Source of the DNA: Chaetoderma sp. LZ-2023a
Lineage: Eukaryota > Mollusca > Caudofoveata > Chaetodermatida > Chaetodermatidae
Length of the DNA stretch: 64,000 nt
Direction: 5' to 3'
NCBI GenBank assembly: GCA_034401795.1
Contig: JAVVLW010001659.1
Coordinates: forward strand, 186,001-250,000
Below, piece after piece: positions 1-9,728 of this stretch. How positions within the stretch are numbered: position 1 is the stretch's first letter; every line of letters starts with the position of its first letter. The notes beneath the pieces are model-generated. The model saw only the letters and a list, made by a program, of their open reading frames with translations, was not told the origin of the DNA and made no database searches. Made by a program: the position numbers and the translations under genes.

Positions 1-1
1 C

Positions 2-2026
2 CTAAACCAATGGGAACAGGTCGTGCGCGACTGTTTAGTCTGTCAGTGGATAAGAAACGGCTATGATCCGGACTGGCTCATCCATCAATCGTTAGTTCCG
101 TTAACATCGACTCCAATATGGACTCCTATTCCAAGGGAATTAGACCGTCTAGTCGCCATTCAGTCAGAAATAGAATCGCTTCGTCAGAAGAAGGCGATTC
201 ACCTAGTCACCGATCAGTCGTCACTGGGTTTCTATTCGATCATGTTCCTAGTTCCGAAGCGTACCGGGGGGTGGAGACCAATTCTCAATCTCAAACCGTT
301 GAACAAATTTATTCTTTCTCCCAGATTTCAGATGGAGACGGTAGCAGCGGTAATGACAGGGCTGAGGAAAGGCATGTGGGCAGTGTCGATAGATCTGAAG
401 GATGCTTATTTTCATATTCCAATGTCAATTCCCTTTCAGAAGTACCTGCGGTTTGCATTCCAAGACAATGTTTGGGAATTCAATGCTCTTCCCTTCGGCC
501 TGACCACGGCTCCGAGGGTCTTCACCAAGGTGGTTCTCGCCATGACTTCTTTACTTCGCAGGAGAAACATAGCTGTTCACACTTATATAGACGACTGGCT
601 GCTAAAGGCGGGGAATCCAGTCACTTTGCGCAGCAATCTGAAAGTAGTCCTAGACTTGTTAAAGAAGCTAGGATGGATTGTGAATCTAGAGAAATCAGAA
701 CTGACTCCATCCCAGGAGTTTGTTTATCTGGGAATTTTTTTCAATCTCAGGGACGGCGTAGCTTTTCCGGCGGAGAGCAGAGTCAGAAGCCTGATTGCAG
801 TGTTGGAGTCGGTTTCTCTAGGAGCCTATCTGACAGCGCGTCAATTTCACAGAATACTGGGTTTGCTAGTATCTCTGGAGAAGGTGGTGCCATATGCGGC
901 ACTCAGGTGCAGGCCGATTCAGATGTATTTGATGTCGTTCTGGTCACAGAGAACAGATCCGTTATCTCTGAGAATACCAGTAAAAGAACCATTGATATTC
1001 CACCTTCAGTGGTGGTTATCGGAACAGAATCTCCTGCGAGGCGTTCCTCTACAACCTCCTCAACCTCAGATGTCCATATTCACGGATGCATCATTGACAG
1101 GTTGGGGAGCGGTATTGGACAATCAGTCAGTGTCAGGGGAATGGAATCGGACCAATGTGCAGAAACATATCAATGTGCTCGAGCTATTAGCGGTGGTATT
1201 TGCACTGCAGAAGTTCGAGAGTCTAATTCAAGACAAGATTGTCCTAGTAAGGACAGACAACTCAACAGTGGTGTCTTATTTAAACCGCCAAGGCGGGACG
1301 AGATCACCGGAGTTGTGTATAATGGTTTGGAACCTTCCGCTGTGGTGCCAAGAGAGGAATATTATTCTTCGGGCAGCACACATTCCAGGAAGATTGAACA
1401 TCTTAGCGGATGCTCTCAGTCGAAGGACGGTTTGTCGTCCGACGGAATGGCAGCTCAACCAATCTGTAGCGGAGGTTCTATTCAAACAATGGGGCAAGCC
1501 AAATGTCGACCTGTTTGCGATGAAGCAAAACGCAAAGATGGTCACTTACGTGTCACCGATCCCGGACCCGTTAGCCTTAGCGGTAGACGCACTGGCAATA
1601 AGTTGGCAGGGGATGTACGCGTATGCGTACCCTCCAACAATTCTCATCCCGAAAGTTCTGGCAAAAATAAGAGAGGGGGAGTGCCAGGTACCACTGATCG
1701 CCCCGTATTGGCCAGGCCGATCATGGTTTACGGATCTGCTGGACCTTCTGGTCTGCAATCCAGTCTCTCTGCCAGACGCCAGAGATCTAATCTCTCAGAA
1801 CAAGGGTCTGTACCTCCACGACAGACCGGAAATGTTCAATTTGACTGCATGGATGTTGTCAAGCAGCGTGCAATTGAGGGTGGCTTTTCTGAGCAAGCAG
1901 CGAAGTTTGTTGCTTCAGCCAGAAGAGTTTCAACCACAAAGACATATAATTATAGAATCAACAAATTTGCACAGTGGTGTGAGAGAGGAGATATTAATCC
2001 CTTTTCTGCATCTGTTCAACACGTAG
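2..2026 (+). CDS. DIRS RT-RNase H-methyltransferase-like polyprotein, copy A (5'-partial)
   Basis: The frame is open from base 2, so the start lies left of the window. It should copy the element RNA into DNA. Reverse transcriptase motifs are in order: GGWRPILNLKPLNKF, SIDLKDAYFHIP with the first catalytic Asp, and YIDDW with codons at 584-595. RNase H follows, with FTDAS (Asp codon at 1085), a LELLAVV helix, RTDNSTVV and a HIPGRLNILADALSR tail. After it comes a DLFAMKQNAKM segment (Asp codon at 1508) and a YPPTILIP segment, resembling the methyltransferase-like region described in DIRS elements. That last assignment is less certain. No stop interrupts the frame and the catalytic residues are present, so this protein may be intact even though the recombinase is broken. 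The recombinase frame overlaps nearly all of it. Confidence 0.9.
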   Translation, partial: LNQWEQVVRDCLVCQWIRNGYDPDWLIHQSLVPLTSTPIWTPIPRELDRLVAIQSEIESLRQKKAIHLVTDQSSLGFYSIMFLVPKRTGGWRPILNLKPLNKFILSPRFQMETVAAVMTGLRKGMWAVSIDLKDAYFHIPMSIPFQKYLRFAFQDNVWEFNALPFGLTTAPRVFTKVVLAMTSLLRRRNIAVHTYIDDWLLKAGNPVTLRSNLKVVLDLLKKLGWIVNLEKSELTPSQEFVYLGIFFNLRDGVAFPAESRVRSLIAVLESVSLGAYLTARQFHRILGLLVSLEKVVPYAALRCRPIQMYLMSFWSQRTDPLSLRIPVKEPLIFHLQWWLSEQNLLRGVPLQPPQPQMSIFTDASLTGWGAVLDNQSVSGEWNRTNVQKHINVLELLAVVFALQKFESLIQDKIVLVRTDNSTVVSYLNRQGGTRSPELCIMVWNLPLWCQERNIILRAAHIPGRLNILADALSRRTVCRPTEWQLNQSVAEVLFKQWGKPNVDLFAMKQNAKMVTYVSPIPDPLALAVDALAISWQGMYAYAYPPTILIPKVLAKIREGECQVPLIAPYWPGRSWFTDLLDLLVCNPVSLPDARDLISQNKGLYLHDRPEMFNLTAWMLSSSVQLRVAFLSKQRSLLLQPEEFQPQRHIIIESTNLHSGVREEILIPFLHLFNT

Positions 2027-2871
2027 CGGATTTTATCTGTCATTTATACGAAGTTGACAAACTTGTACCTTCCACCCTAGCAGCATATAAGTCTGCATTA
2101 GCTTCAGTCATTCCCAGTCTCACTGTTGAAGGAGTGGAGAATGACACCTTGAATGAAGTTATCAAAGGAATGAGCAATCTGCGACCTAGACAGCCAATTC
2201 CTATCCCATCATGGAATCTATATCTTGTTCTACAGGTTTTGGGACAAGCTCCTTTTGAACCGATTAGATCTATTGATATTAAACTGTTAACTATTAAATC
2301 AGTTTTCTTGGTTGCAGCAGCGTCGGCGAGAAGGAGAAGCGAAATTCATGCGCTTTCTGCCGAACAAGACCGTTTTGTCGTCACGGGTAAAGGTTTACGA
2401 CTACTTCCACGTCTGTTTCCTGTCAAAGAATCAGTCACTTAAATATCCAGGACAGCCGATCAATTTGCCAAGTTTAACTAGACATGACCCAAATCTTCTG
2501 TTTGGTGTCCTGTCAGATGTCTTAAAATGTATAAGAAACGTACAAATGAGCGGAGGGACGACCCGAAATCTCTGTGGTTATGTCTCAAAGCTCCCCATTT
2601 ACGTGCCTCGAAAGATACTATTTCTCGTTGGATAGTTGACGCTATTAAGATGTCACACAAAATCGCTACAGGAAAGCAAATTGATCATGCGAATGCCCAT
2701 CAGGTCCGAGCACTAGCAGCATCATCGGCCCTTTATAAGGGTGTCTCATTAGAGGAGGTGATGTCTGTAGCACAATGGCATGCCGAGTCGTCATTCACTG
2801 ATTTCTACCTTCGCGACATCTCCAGCTCACTTAATCCGGTAGCCGTCGCCAATCTGTCAAACCTAAACTAA
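1855..2871 (+). pseudogene. DIRS tyrosine recombinase, copy A (two frameshifts)
   Basis: The family inserts circular element DNA by tyrosine-recombinase chemistry. The N-terminal SAM-like part runs from GGFSEQAAKF (about 1885). The first catalytic Arg lies in ASARRRSE near 2320, the HxxR box reads HQVR near 2700, a later His lies in QWH, and the Tyr lies in FYLRD near 2808. Compared with copy B, the frame slips at about 2408 and slips back at about 2497, so only about 90 bases are out of frame, but this creates a stop at 2440-2442. Without a compensating event the protein ends before the HxxR and Tyr boxes. The frame is open from 67, overprinting the RT frame, and its true start is not visible. 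Confidence 0.85.
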
Positions 2872-3482
2872 GCCACGTCCGACCACTACTTCGCACACAT
2901 CACTAAAGTCTTCCGCCTACACTGAACAAATGCTATGCACATGACTGAGTACGACCGTGGATTGGGCCGAGCTCCTGTGATGATCAAGAAAAGATCAAGC
3001 ACTCAAAAATGGTGAGTGTTTACATTAATTAAGTGACTATAAATATATTTACTTACAGTCGAAATACCAGACTGCTTAGGTAAATAGTCTGGTACAAGAG
3101 TATTCTTATCCTGTCAACCAGACATTAGACTCATTCCAATTTGAAAATCTAGTCGATATACTGACATTTTTTCAAAGTTAGAAGTTGTAGTAGCTTCTTT
3201 GCACTCTACTGGACTGCCCTAGCTGAGACTTGGGGCTGACACGGGTCTGGTGGGTGTTGCATCCCCAGTGACAGCCCTCTGAATTTTGTGCGGACAAAAG
3301 AGGGGGGGGAGCGCGGTCTAGACCATGGAAGTTTAGCACTCTATGAGTCAGATAGCAGAACCCAAGCGTATGCCAGGGTTCTAGTCTCTTCACAACCTTC
3401 TCTGTTGGATGGTTGGTGAGTGCTGGTTCGAGCCTCACCTCCTCCCACCAGCATTTTCTGGCTGTCGAAATCCGGAGTTTAT
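2872..3482 (+). other. 3' noncoding region of DIRS copy A
   Basis: No coding potential recognised. It contains a G-run followed by AGCGC (3302-3314), a motif also present at the same place in copies B and C. A perfect palindrome GGTCTAGACC follows (3315-3324). Just before the ICR lies a CCTC-rich stretch ending in a small CCAG...CTGG hairpin (about 3448-3461). Confidence 0.6.
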
Positions 3483-3578
3483 CATAATAGTACATCTGGT
3501 AAGTATTATTCGAAGTAGAATCAAAAAAGCATCCGCTTTTGTTTCTACGAGAATTCTTAATACTTACCAGATGTACTA
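3483..3578 (+). repeat. Internal complementary region (ICR), DIRS copy A
   Basis: The right half is the reverse complement of the element's right tip (about 3787-3843). The left half should be the reverse complement of the left tip, which is outside the window. In DIRS elements the ICR spans the joined ends and is thought to template circle formation. The halves meet near 3512, at the bases AATC. Both halves carry GGTAAGTAT or its complement. Confidence 0.8.
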
Positions 3579-3585
3579 TGGCCCT

Positions 3586-3607
3586 GCCTCAGCCGCCCCG
3601 CTGAGGT
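3586..3607 (+). other. GC-rich hairpin after the ICR, DIRS copy A
   Basis: CCTCA (3587-3591) pairs with TGAGG (3602-3606) around a loop holding CCGCCCC. Copies B and C have the same loop core with a different closing base pair. Confidence 0.5.
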
Positions 3608-3689
3608 GAGGCTGAGCTGCTTTCGCAGTTTGCCAAGGCAAACATAAGACGAATCTGACTGTGATTGGGAATTGACTCGGTACCTGCGG

Positions 3690-3843
3690 CTATGGTATTC
3701 CCGGACACAGTAGGGGCAGGACCAGGAGAGTGCGGAGTTTTAATTGTTTATTTTGAGCTAGACTAGATAATAGACATTATCATAATAGTACATCTGGTAA
3801 GTATTAAGAATTCTCGTAGAAACAAAAGCGGATGCTTTTTTGA
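3690..3843 (+). repeat. Right terminal repeat, DIRS copy A
   Basis: It contains the CAGTAGGGGCAGGACC stretch, similar to the CCAGTAGGGGCACC part of the copy B repeat, and ends with the tip matched by the ICR. The partner left repeat is outside the window, so its inner boundary is approximate. Confidence 0.6.
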
Positions 3844-4979
3844 GTTAGGATACATAAGGGGTCTCAAATGAAGTTATATAAAAATTCTTAGCAAATATCA
3901 TTTTAAACAAGCATTTGTGAGTAATGGGATTTAACAAGATCAGTTTTAGCTCATTCACAATGATATTTGTTAAACTTGCTTGATAATTTAAAAAGAAAAG
4001 CAAATCATGAATCCCATTTCCGATGATGGCGACATCAACGTTAAATTTCTCCACTACCATCATCTTTGCCTATATTTTAGGATGCATTAATCCTACTGGA
4101 ACCAAACATGGACACATGGTTGCGTTAGGAAACAGCATGATGACATTGATGACATAGGGACAAAGGTCACGGCCACTGTGACAAACAGGAAACAGAAGAG
4201 ACATTTAAATCCACCAAGTTCTTGTTGGATTAAATGGGCCTTCATTTGCGAGTCTACTCATTATATAAGCCATATTTATACCAGAGCTCATAACGTCTGT
4301 CAAATTCTCTGTTCTAAGTACAAATGAAAATGTTGTCGATTAAAATTTTCTCAACACATTTTTTCAATGACGTCATAATATACAGTCACACATTTATCTC
4401 CTACGTCACACTATCCCACAGCAATCACACACATCCAATGAAAATGTTTCATTGTCATATTACACTAGTGTGATACTGTTGATATTATATCTGTGTTGAT
4501 CCTTGTATATATGGTGACATGTAGAACTTAACCAGTGCCAGTTAAGATTATAGTGTAGCATATTAACCAGTCTTTAATATTGCTTTAATTGTCAAGAATT
4601 TTCAAGAAAATTAAAATTTTTGCTCTTTACAGGCCATGAGAAGACTGTTTTTGAAAATTTGCCACTGGAATGCCTGGCTTGATTATTGTTATGTTAATTG
4701 TTATAGTTTTCTCTTGGCCTGCAAATGGACATTTCTCAAAGACATTACCGAGACCAGGTTTTGACCATTAAAGGGTTAAGAAATTGATGGAAATATTATC
4801 ACAGAACAGCACTACGTTTCCTTGTATCTTATTTGTTAAAGTATAAAGACAAATAAAACCATTCTAAATCCATTTGAAATGAAAACCAGAAACTATAGCT
4901 TGTTCCTATGTTTTATAACGTTTATTAAATGGAGGCGTGTTACAGTTGCTGTATTGATGAATAGTTATTCTGTTCTCAG
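3844..4979 (+). other. Noncoding DNA upstream of the first visible host exon
   Basis: AT-rich sequence with no exon that I could support. If the host gene at 4980-9064 has exons left of the window, this is intron and copy A is an intronic insertion. That is an inference. A palindromic short element lies at 4630-4732. Confidence 0.5.
4630..4732. repeat. Short palindromic element, family 1
   Basis: The ends are inverted: GGCCATGAGAAGACTG at the left and CTCTTGGCCTGCAAATGGAC at the right. Related copies occur at 5730-5857, 9411-9538 and 62869-63016, with a half copy near 57228-57280. It resembles a MITE or foldback element. Confidence 0.65.
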
Positions 4980-5102
4980 GGAGCCTTGGATGATGGGGAC
5001 AATCTGCCTGGATCACAAACCGAAATAGCTCCTTCTGTCATTTCTATGGCAAGACATGGAACAGCATCCATGACAGACACAGTACAAAAAGGTGGAAGAG
5101 AG
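4980..5102 (+). CDS. Internal exon of an unrecognised host gene
   Basis: An AG acceptor (4978-4979) and a GT donor (5103-5104, GAG/GTATAT) bound 123 nt, or 41 codons, phase 0 to phase 0, with no stop. The product segment is polar and Ser/Asp/Gly-rich, beginning GALDDGDNLPGSQTE. I do not recognise the protein. The support is that this exon and the next three join in one continuous frame ending at a stop at 9062-9064. The segment looks disordered and has no catalytic motif. Confidence 0.55.
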
Positions 5103-5729
5103 GTATATTTATGAACTTTTTCTCAAACACTTATAAGTAAAATATGTATTCAAGCTTTAAGTATATTCCACTAAATATTGTCAAAGTACATGAACTGAAA
5201 GCTCTTGTTAAAGCAACAACAGCTTCCATTTACTTTTATGCCATTCAACCGGTTTTTCTTTTGGTTGTCATGAAATTGAGAAACTCACAATTTCGAGGGT
5301 AATTTGAATGGAAGCAATTCTCACAATAGTTTCCGCGGCATATTTAAAAAATAATATTACTGTAGGCGTTTGTTACTTATGGCAACACTAACTTACATTG
5401 AAAGTATTTGAAAGTATTCAAGAATTTTGCTCCGTATTTGCTTTGACATTGAGATGGTGATAGATGGCAGAAAGAGTTACTAATAAAGACACATCTATCT
5501 CATGTATTCAGCACATGTGAAATTTGGGTTACATGCCTTCGGAACCATTATCATCATAGTTAATTGTATGTGAGCTGATGGCCTAAGGTTAGTCGATGTA
5601 GCAATGGAAAGCTAGTGTCTTGCATATACAAGCATGCTTACAATTTGATTGAATATATTGTATCATTCCAGTTAGTGTTTCATCTCTTTGGCCTCAAATT
5701 TGGTAAAACTTATTTTTTCATAGAAAATA

Positions 5730-5857
5730 TCCATTTGCAGACCTATAGAAGACTATTTTTTTTAAAGTTTTTCAGTGGAATGACTGTCTCTGTTATCGAG
5801 CCAGTTATTCCAGTGAAAAATTCTCAATAATACTCTTGTCTTGGTCTGCAAATGAAC
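5730..5857. repeat. Short palindromic element, family 1
   Basis: It begins TCCATTTGCAGACC and ends GGTCTGCAAATGAA, with GTGGAATG and TTCCAGTG nearer the centre. It is intronic, between host exons at 4980 and 6138. Confidence 0.7.
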
Positions 5858-6137
5858 ATTTCGCAGGACCACTACAAAAGATGTTCTGAAGAACTCGCGT
5901 GTTTATAGGTTAATAACACCTGGTCATGAAAATATAAATTTCTTAAAGAAGAATATTTTAGAACACATACCACTGGTATTACTGAGGAAGAGCTACAGAG
6001 TCAGTCATTCCAGTTGTAAGTTGTCTAGGATTGTCTCTTGATTGGCAAATGTACACACGCACTGCAGGAATTACTTTTAATTGTTTTGTCTTTGCAATTA
6101 AACAATTAAACATCCAAGCGTGTGCTTAATCTTTCAG

Positions 6138-6180
6138 GCACAGCCATCGTCTGTCTCAAGTAGCGCCATAAAACAAACAG
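6138..6180 (+). CDS. Internal exon (43 nt) of the unrecognised host gene
   Basis: The acceptor CTTTCAG ends at 6137 and the donor begins at 6181 (ACAG/GTATGG). Phase 0 in, phase 1 out, encoding AQPSSVSSAIKQT plus one base. It is too short to stand alone. Its support is exact phase agreement with both neighbours. Confidence 0.5.
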
Positions 6181-6814
6181 GTATGGCTTAGTTACCACAT
6201 TATTGCTCACACACATAGTATCAGTGATGCTTGCCCCATTGATCAATGCCTCAATTGTGCTTTTTCCAATGGTCACTTGTGTTAAGGATGCCTAAATGTG
6301 TGCATTTCCCGTTGGTAAATGGCATCTGTTATGCTTATCCCATTGATCAATAGTGCTTTCACTTTTGGTTAGCAGTTCCTACCCAAATTAAAAATTGTAA
6401 CCCAAAATCTTTGACATCCGATACGCTAGTTAAGCTGACCAAATGTTTTCATTTACTGCTTGTTTATACAGACATGGGTGTGTTTATGCACAGGTCTGTG
6501 TCATTATGTGCACATGGTGTGATTTATTATGTGATTTATGATTGTCCAAGTGATTTATTTTGGTGTGATCATTATGTACACATTTTGTGTACATGAATAC
6601 ACAAAATCAAATTTGATCACACGCTCGAACAGCGGACTCCTATCAAATGATGACACACTGACAACTGAAGACACAAGTGCTGTGATAAACCACAGGTCCT
6701 CGTTTTACACCTTTCACATGTTTGTGTGAGCACACATACATGTACATGCACGCACACGCACATGCTCAGTAATTGTTCTGGCTTTGACAGCTATCTTATG
6801 TGTTTCACTAATAG

Positions 6815-6964
6815 ATAAAGATTCCAGTGAGCAGCAGCCGCAGCAACAGCAGAAGAGTGCATCAAATATTAGCTCTCACACAAACTTTGATGATGACAAC
6901 ATAACTGCCATCCTCAGTGACAACTATCTACAAGATGTGATGCCAGATCAGACTGATAGTAAAG
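6815..6964 (+). CDS. Internal exon of the unrecognised host gene, Gln-rich
   Basis: The acceptor is CACTAATAG (ends 6814) and the donor begins at 6965 (AAAG/GTGATT). 150 nt, phase 1 to phase 1. It encodes an acidic and polar stretch with a short Gln run (SSEQQPQQQQKSAS) followed by DDDNITAILSDNYLQDVMPD. The spliced codon G+AT gives Asp. It looks like a disordered linker with a short acidic amphipathic segment. No domain recognised. Confidence 0.6.
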
Positions 6965-7163
6965 GTGATTAAATATTCATTTCTTTTCTGTATGATACCT
7001 CTCCATAAGTTTAATTCATGTTTATTTAAAGCTTTGTAAATCAATGGACCTTTCCATTTTTAGCTATGCCCCGTCCATCTCTAATAAACTCCGCTCACAC
7101 CTCGATCGTGTTGGAATCGATCGATCTCTGAACTCCCTGACTATCAATTTCCAGAAAATTATA

Positions 7164-7249
7164 CAGGTAAGCTATTTAATATTTTGAAAGTAATTTGACT
7201 AGGTGCTGTTGCTGCCCCAGTCAAATTAGTTTTAAAATATACAACAGCA
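7164..7249. repeat. Short palindromic element, family 2
   Basis: Inverted arms of the type ATTTTGAAAGTAATTTGACT and AGTCAAATTAGTTTTAAAAT surround a GCTGTTGCTGC centre. Other copies lie at 7481-7560, 7619-7706, 8640-8718, 9188-9280, 18409-18496, 48130-48210 and 55819-55901. It looks like a MITE family. Confidence 0.65.
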
Positions 7250-7480
7250 TGTTTATTAAATAGTAGAGCCATACAATTTGTACAGCAAGTTGGAGTATTA
7301 AGAGATAAAGACAGGCCATATAGAATCATTTATGATGTAATGATTATGATGTCATCCTACACGCCGCTTCGCTGATTATGATGTCATATGACGTCATTAC
7401 TCTGGAAAGGTCCATTGTAAGTTGCACAGTACAGCTCAGAAATAACTTACTGGTAACATGTTTCCAAAACAAAATAAAAT

Positions 7481-7560
7481 GTACTGTTGAATAATTTGAA
7501 CATAATTGGATACGGCAGAAATTTCTTCAATCTAATTATGTTCAAAACATTCAACAGTAC
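7481..7560. repeat. Short palindromic element, family 2 (divergent)
   Basis: Ends GTACTGTTGAATAATTTGAA and TTCAAAACATTCAACAGTAC form an almost perfect inverted repeat. The centre differs from the other copies. Confidence 0.65.
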
Positions 7561-7618
7561 ATTTCTTACTAACCAACATGTTTCTGCAGCTCAGAATCGA
7601 CAAATTCATTTTGGTCTT

Positions 7619-7706
7619 AAATATTTTTAACTAATTTGAATGGGAGATCTTGCAGCCTACTGGGACAAGTAGGTTCCAGTCAAATTACTTTCAAACTATT
7701 CAACAG
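7619..7706. repeat. Short palindromic element, family 2
   Basis: Arms AACTAATTTGAATGGGA and CCAGTCAAATTACTTTCAAA. Intronic. Confidence 0.6.
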
Positions 7707-7944
7707 TTGTATAATTGCCTTGTAAATGAACTATTCCAATTTTAGTGAATAGAGGGATGATTAAATGGTTTAGAAATCCATCATGCCATGTGTAACCTGT
7801 TGTGGTGTGGGGAGTATGCTTTACAACTGGATGATTTTAGAAATTAAAATGGCTGACAGGCAGCAATCATGAAAATCTGTTTCCCTTGCATATATCACTT
7901 TTTATAGCGTTGACTTGGGAGCATCCCCATAAAAATGTATCTAA

Positions 7945-8420
7945 ATGTGAAATTCAATATGCCCAGCAGATGGTCATCTTGAGAATTAGATTCCGTGAAA
8001 TCATGTCTGTAGCTTTAACCAATTGTTCCAAAAACAATTGGTTACAACTACAGATGTGATTTCAATATGGACACCCATAAACCATTTTTGAAACTCAATT
8101 TCTGTGTGATAACAAATCATGTGATAACTAGTAACTTTGATCGAATGATTAAAAACTTTACCATCATGTGTTGTGGTATAGGAGAGGATTCGCTCAAAAT
8201 TAGTATGAATGCAAAATCCAATATGGCCACCAGCTTGAACCACTGGAAAATTAATTTCTTTGAAATAACTCTATGTAGCTTTAACAGATTTTCCCAAATC
8301 TTTGGACATTCATGTGATGTGGCATGGGGAGGATCCATATTGAAATTGGCTCTGGTGTTAAATCCAATAATGCCACCTGCTTGCCATCTTGAAAAGTGGT
8401 TTCCATGCAATGTCTCTCAG
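7945..8420. repeat. Degenerate tandem repeat, about 145-150 bp period, about 3 copies
   Basis: Repeated landmarks are TCCAATATGGCC-like words at about 7952, 8062, 8217 and 8364, each followed by CATCTTGAAAA-like and GGTTTCC-like words. The same word set (CCAAGATGGCC, CATCTTGAAAATTG) builds the tandem repeat at 61700-62540, so the two arrays look related. Confidence 0.55.
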
Positions 8421-8639
8421 TAACCATGAGCATGTAATTAAACCCTGCACTTGAGCATAATATCAGGAGGGTTACATAGGATAGTATTATATGGATATTG
8501 ACATTATTACAGCTCAATTTTTTTCATCTGAGCAGTATGGCCCTTTAGTAATAATAAATCCTTTAAGTGTTTGTCTGTAGTGCAGTCTGCTGATTGTTTG
8601 TAGACTATATATGTTGCATAGCGGTTAACTATGGATATG

Positions 8640-8718
8640 TTGAATATTTTGAAAACAACTAGACTGCTAAGCCACCAACAACTTTCAGTCAGTTAAATTG
8701 TGGTCAAAATATTCAGCA
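8640..8718. repeat. Short palindromic element, family 2
   Basis: Starts TTGAATATTTTGAAAAC and ends GTGGTCAAAATATTCAGCAG. It lies in the last intron of the host gene. Confidence 0.6.
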
Positions 8719-8813
8719 GGTCCAGAGTTATTGCCCATTGATATTATTGTTTGGTGGCTTGCAGCAGTCAGACAGTTAGAACAGCAAATTATGAAATTGC
8801 ATTTTCTCCTCAG

Positions 8814-9064
8814 AAAATGACTTGGCTGATGGCGATGGTGATGAAGAAATGCAAGAACAAGAGGAGGAAGAAGAACTTGATGAGGAAACAAGAAAATTTA
8901 ATTTCTGGACACATCAAGTGCACATTTTCTTTGTCAGAAAGTTTTTCCCTGCTGCTGAAAAGATGATTAGACTGGCGAATGCGGTATCGAAGCGATCTCT
9001 CGAAGAATCGAAACAAAGACTTAGTGTCACACAAAATCAGATAACTACATCACAGTCTAATTAA
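8814..9064 (+). CDS. Terminal exon of the unrecognised host gene
   Basis: The acceptor TTTTCTCCTCAG ends at 8813. The phase-1 codon G+AA continues the frame from 6815-6964 and runs to TAA at 9062-9064. It encodes an acidic run (EEMQEQEEEEELDEE) followed by a basic and aromatic segment (FWTHQVHIFFVRKFFPAAEK) and a probable helix rich in Lys, Arg and Ser to the C-terminus (QITTSQSN). Acidic-then-helical tails suit a regulatory or protein-interaction C-terminus, but I do not recognise the family. I saw no AATAAA within about 300 bases after the stop. Upstream exons are not identified. Confidence 0.65.
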
Positions 9065-9187
9065 CACTGCTTGTTTATATTGCAGCTCTATATAAGCTAT
9101 CAATGTGATACTAATCTTGTTTATTCACCTTGACCATTGCAACATGAAAAAACAAAGTAGGATAAATTATTTACAGGAACTAGTCTG

Positions 9188-9280
9188 TTGAAAATCTTGA
9201 AACTAATGTGATGTGCAACTTACTTCATTAGGAAGCAATGGCTTTCAGTCAAATTAATTTTAAACATTTATTAGCTTTCC
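9188..9280. repeat. Short palindromic element, family 2, source of the 18409 duplicate
   Basis: As read by eye, it contains a stretch of about 88 bases identical to 18409-18496, which lies between the two Penelope-like copies. Confidence 0.7.
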
Positions 9281-9410
9281 TGTATGGTTGGTTTGAAGTT
9301 GAAATGCTGGTCTTTCAGGTTTGAAAGCATTAGTAAGTCATTTAAAAAAATTAACCCTTTCATGGATCAAGCCAGCCCAAAATGACCTCTGGAGTGATGT
9401 TGAGGAAAAA

Positions 9411-9538
9411 TCATTTGCAGATGAAGAGAAGACTATTTTTGAAAATTTACCACTTGTATGCTTGATTCGATATAAATGCGCCAGTCATTCCAGATGTGCA
9501 TTAAAAAAATAGTCATCTCTTGGCCTGCAAATGGACAT
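9411..9538. repeat. Short palindromic element, family 1
   Basis: Starts TCATTTGCAGATGAAGAGAA and ends CTCTTGGCCTGCAAATGGAC, with GCCAGTCATTCCAG in the right arm. Confidence 0.65.
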
Positions 9539-9728
9539 TTAATGAGCCAATATTTTGATTTTCTTGACCAATTTTGTCCATTAAATGGTCATATCTATAT
9601 ACAGATTCTTATAAGCCAATTGTGATATTTTTGTTGTTATTGTCTTTACTGACATTGCTTTAGTGAATGTTTATTTATAGATAATTATAACAAATGTATG
9701 AATTTCATTCTGAATTTGTTACTATTCT

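Larger units (their letters stand above)
1..3843 (+). mobile_element. DIRS-like tyrosine-recombinase retrotransposon, copy A (left end outside window)
   Basis: Order seen: reverse transcriptase, RNase H, methyltransferase-like segment, tyrosine recombinase in an overlapping frame, 3' noncoding region, internal complementary region (ICR), right terminal repeat. This is the known DIRS order. The right end is placed near 3843 because the tip at about 3787-3843 is repeated in reverse complement inside the ICR at 3483-3578. The end sequences differ from those of copies B, C and D, so A is a separate family. The recombinase is frameshifted, so A is probably not autonomous. The 5' part (gag, left repeat) lies left of the window. 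Confidence 0.9.

Noticed and set aside
118..1854. The Ser-rich frame overprinting RT-RNase H as a separate protein domain
   Set aside because: It has no recognised motif and its composition looks like the shadow of the RT codons. I keep only the observation that it is open and in frame with the recombinase.
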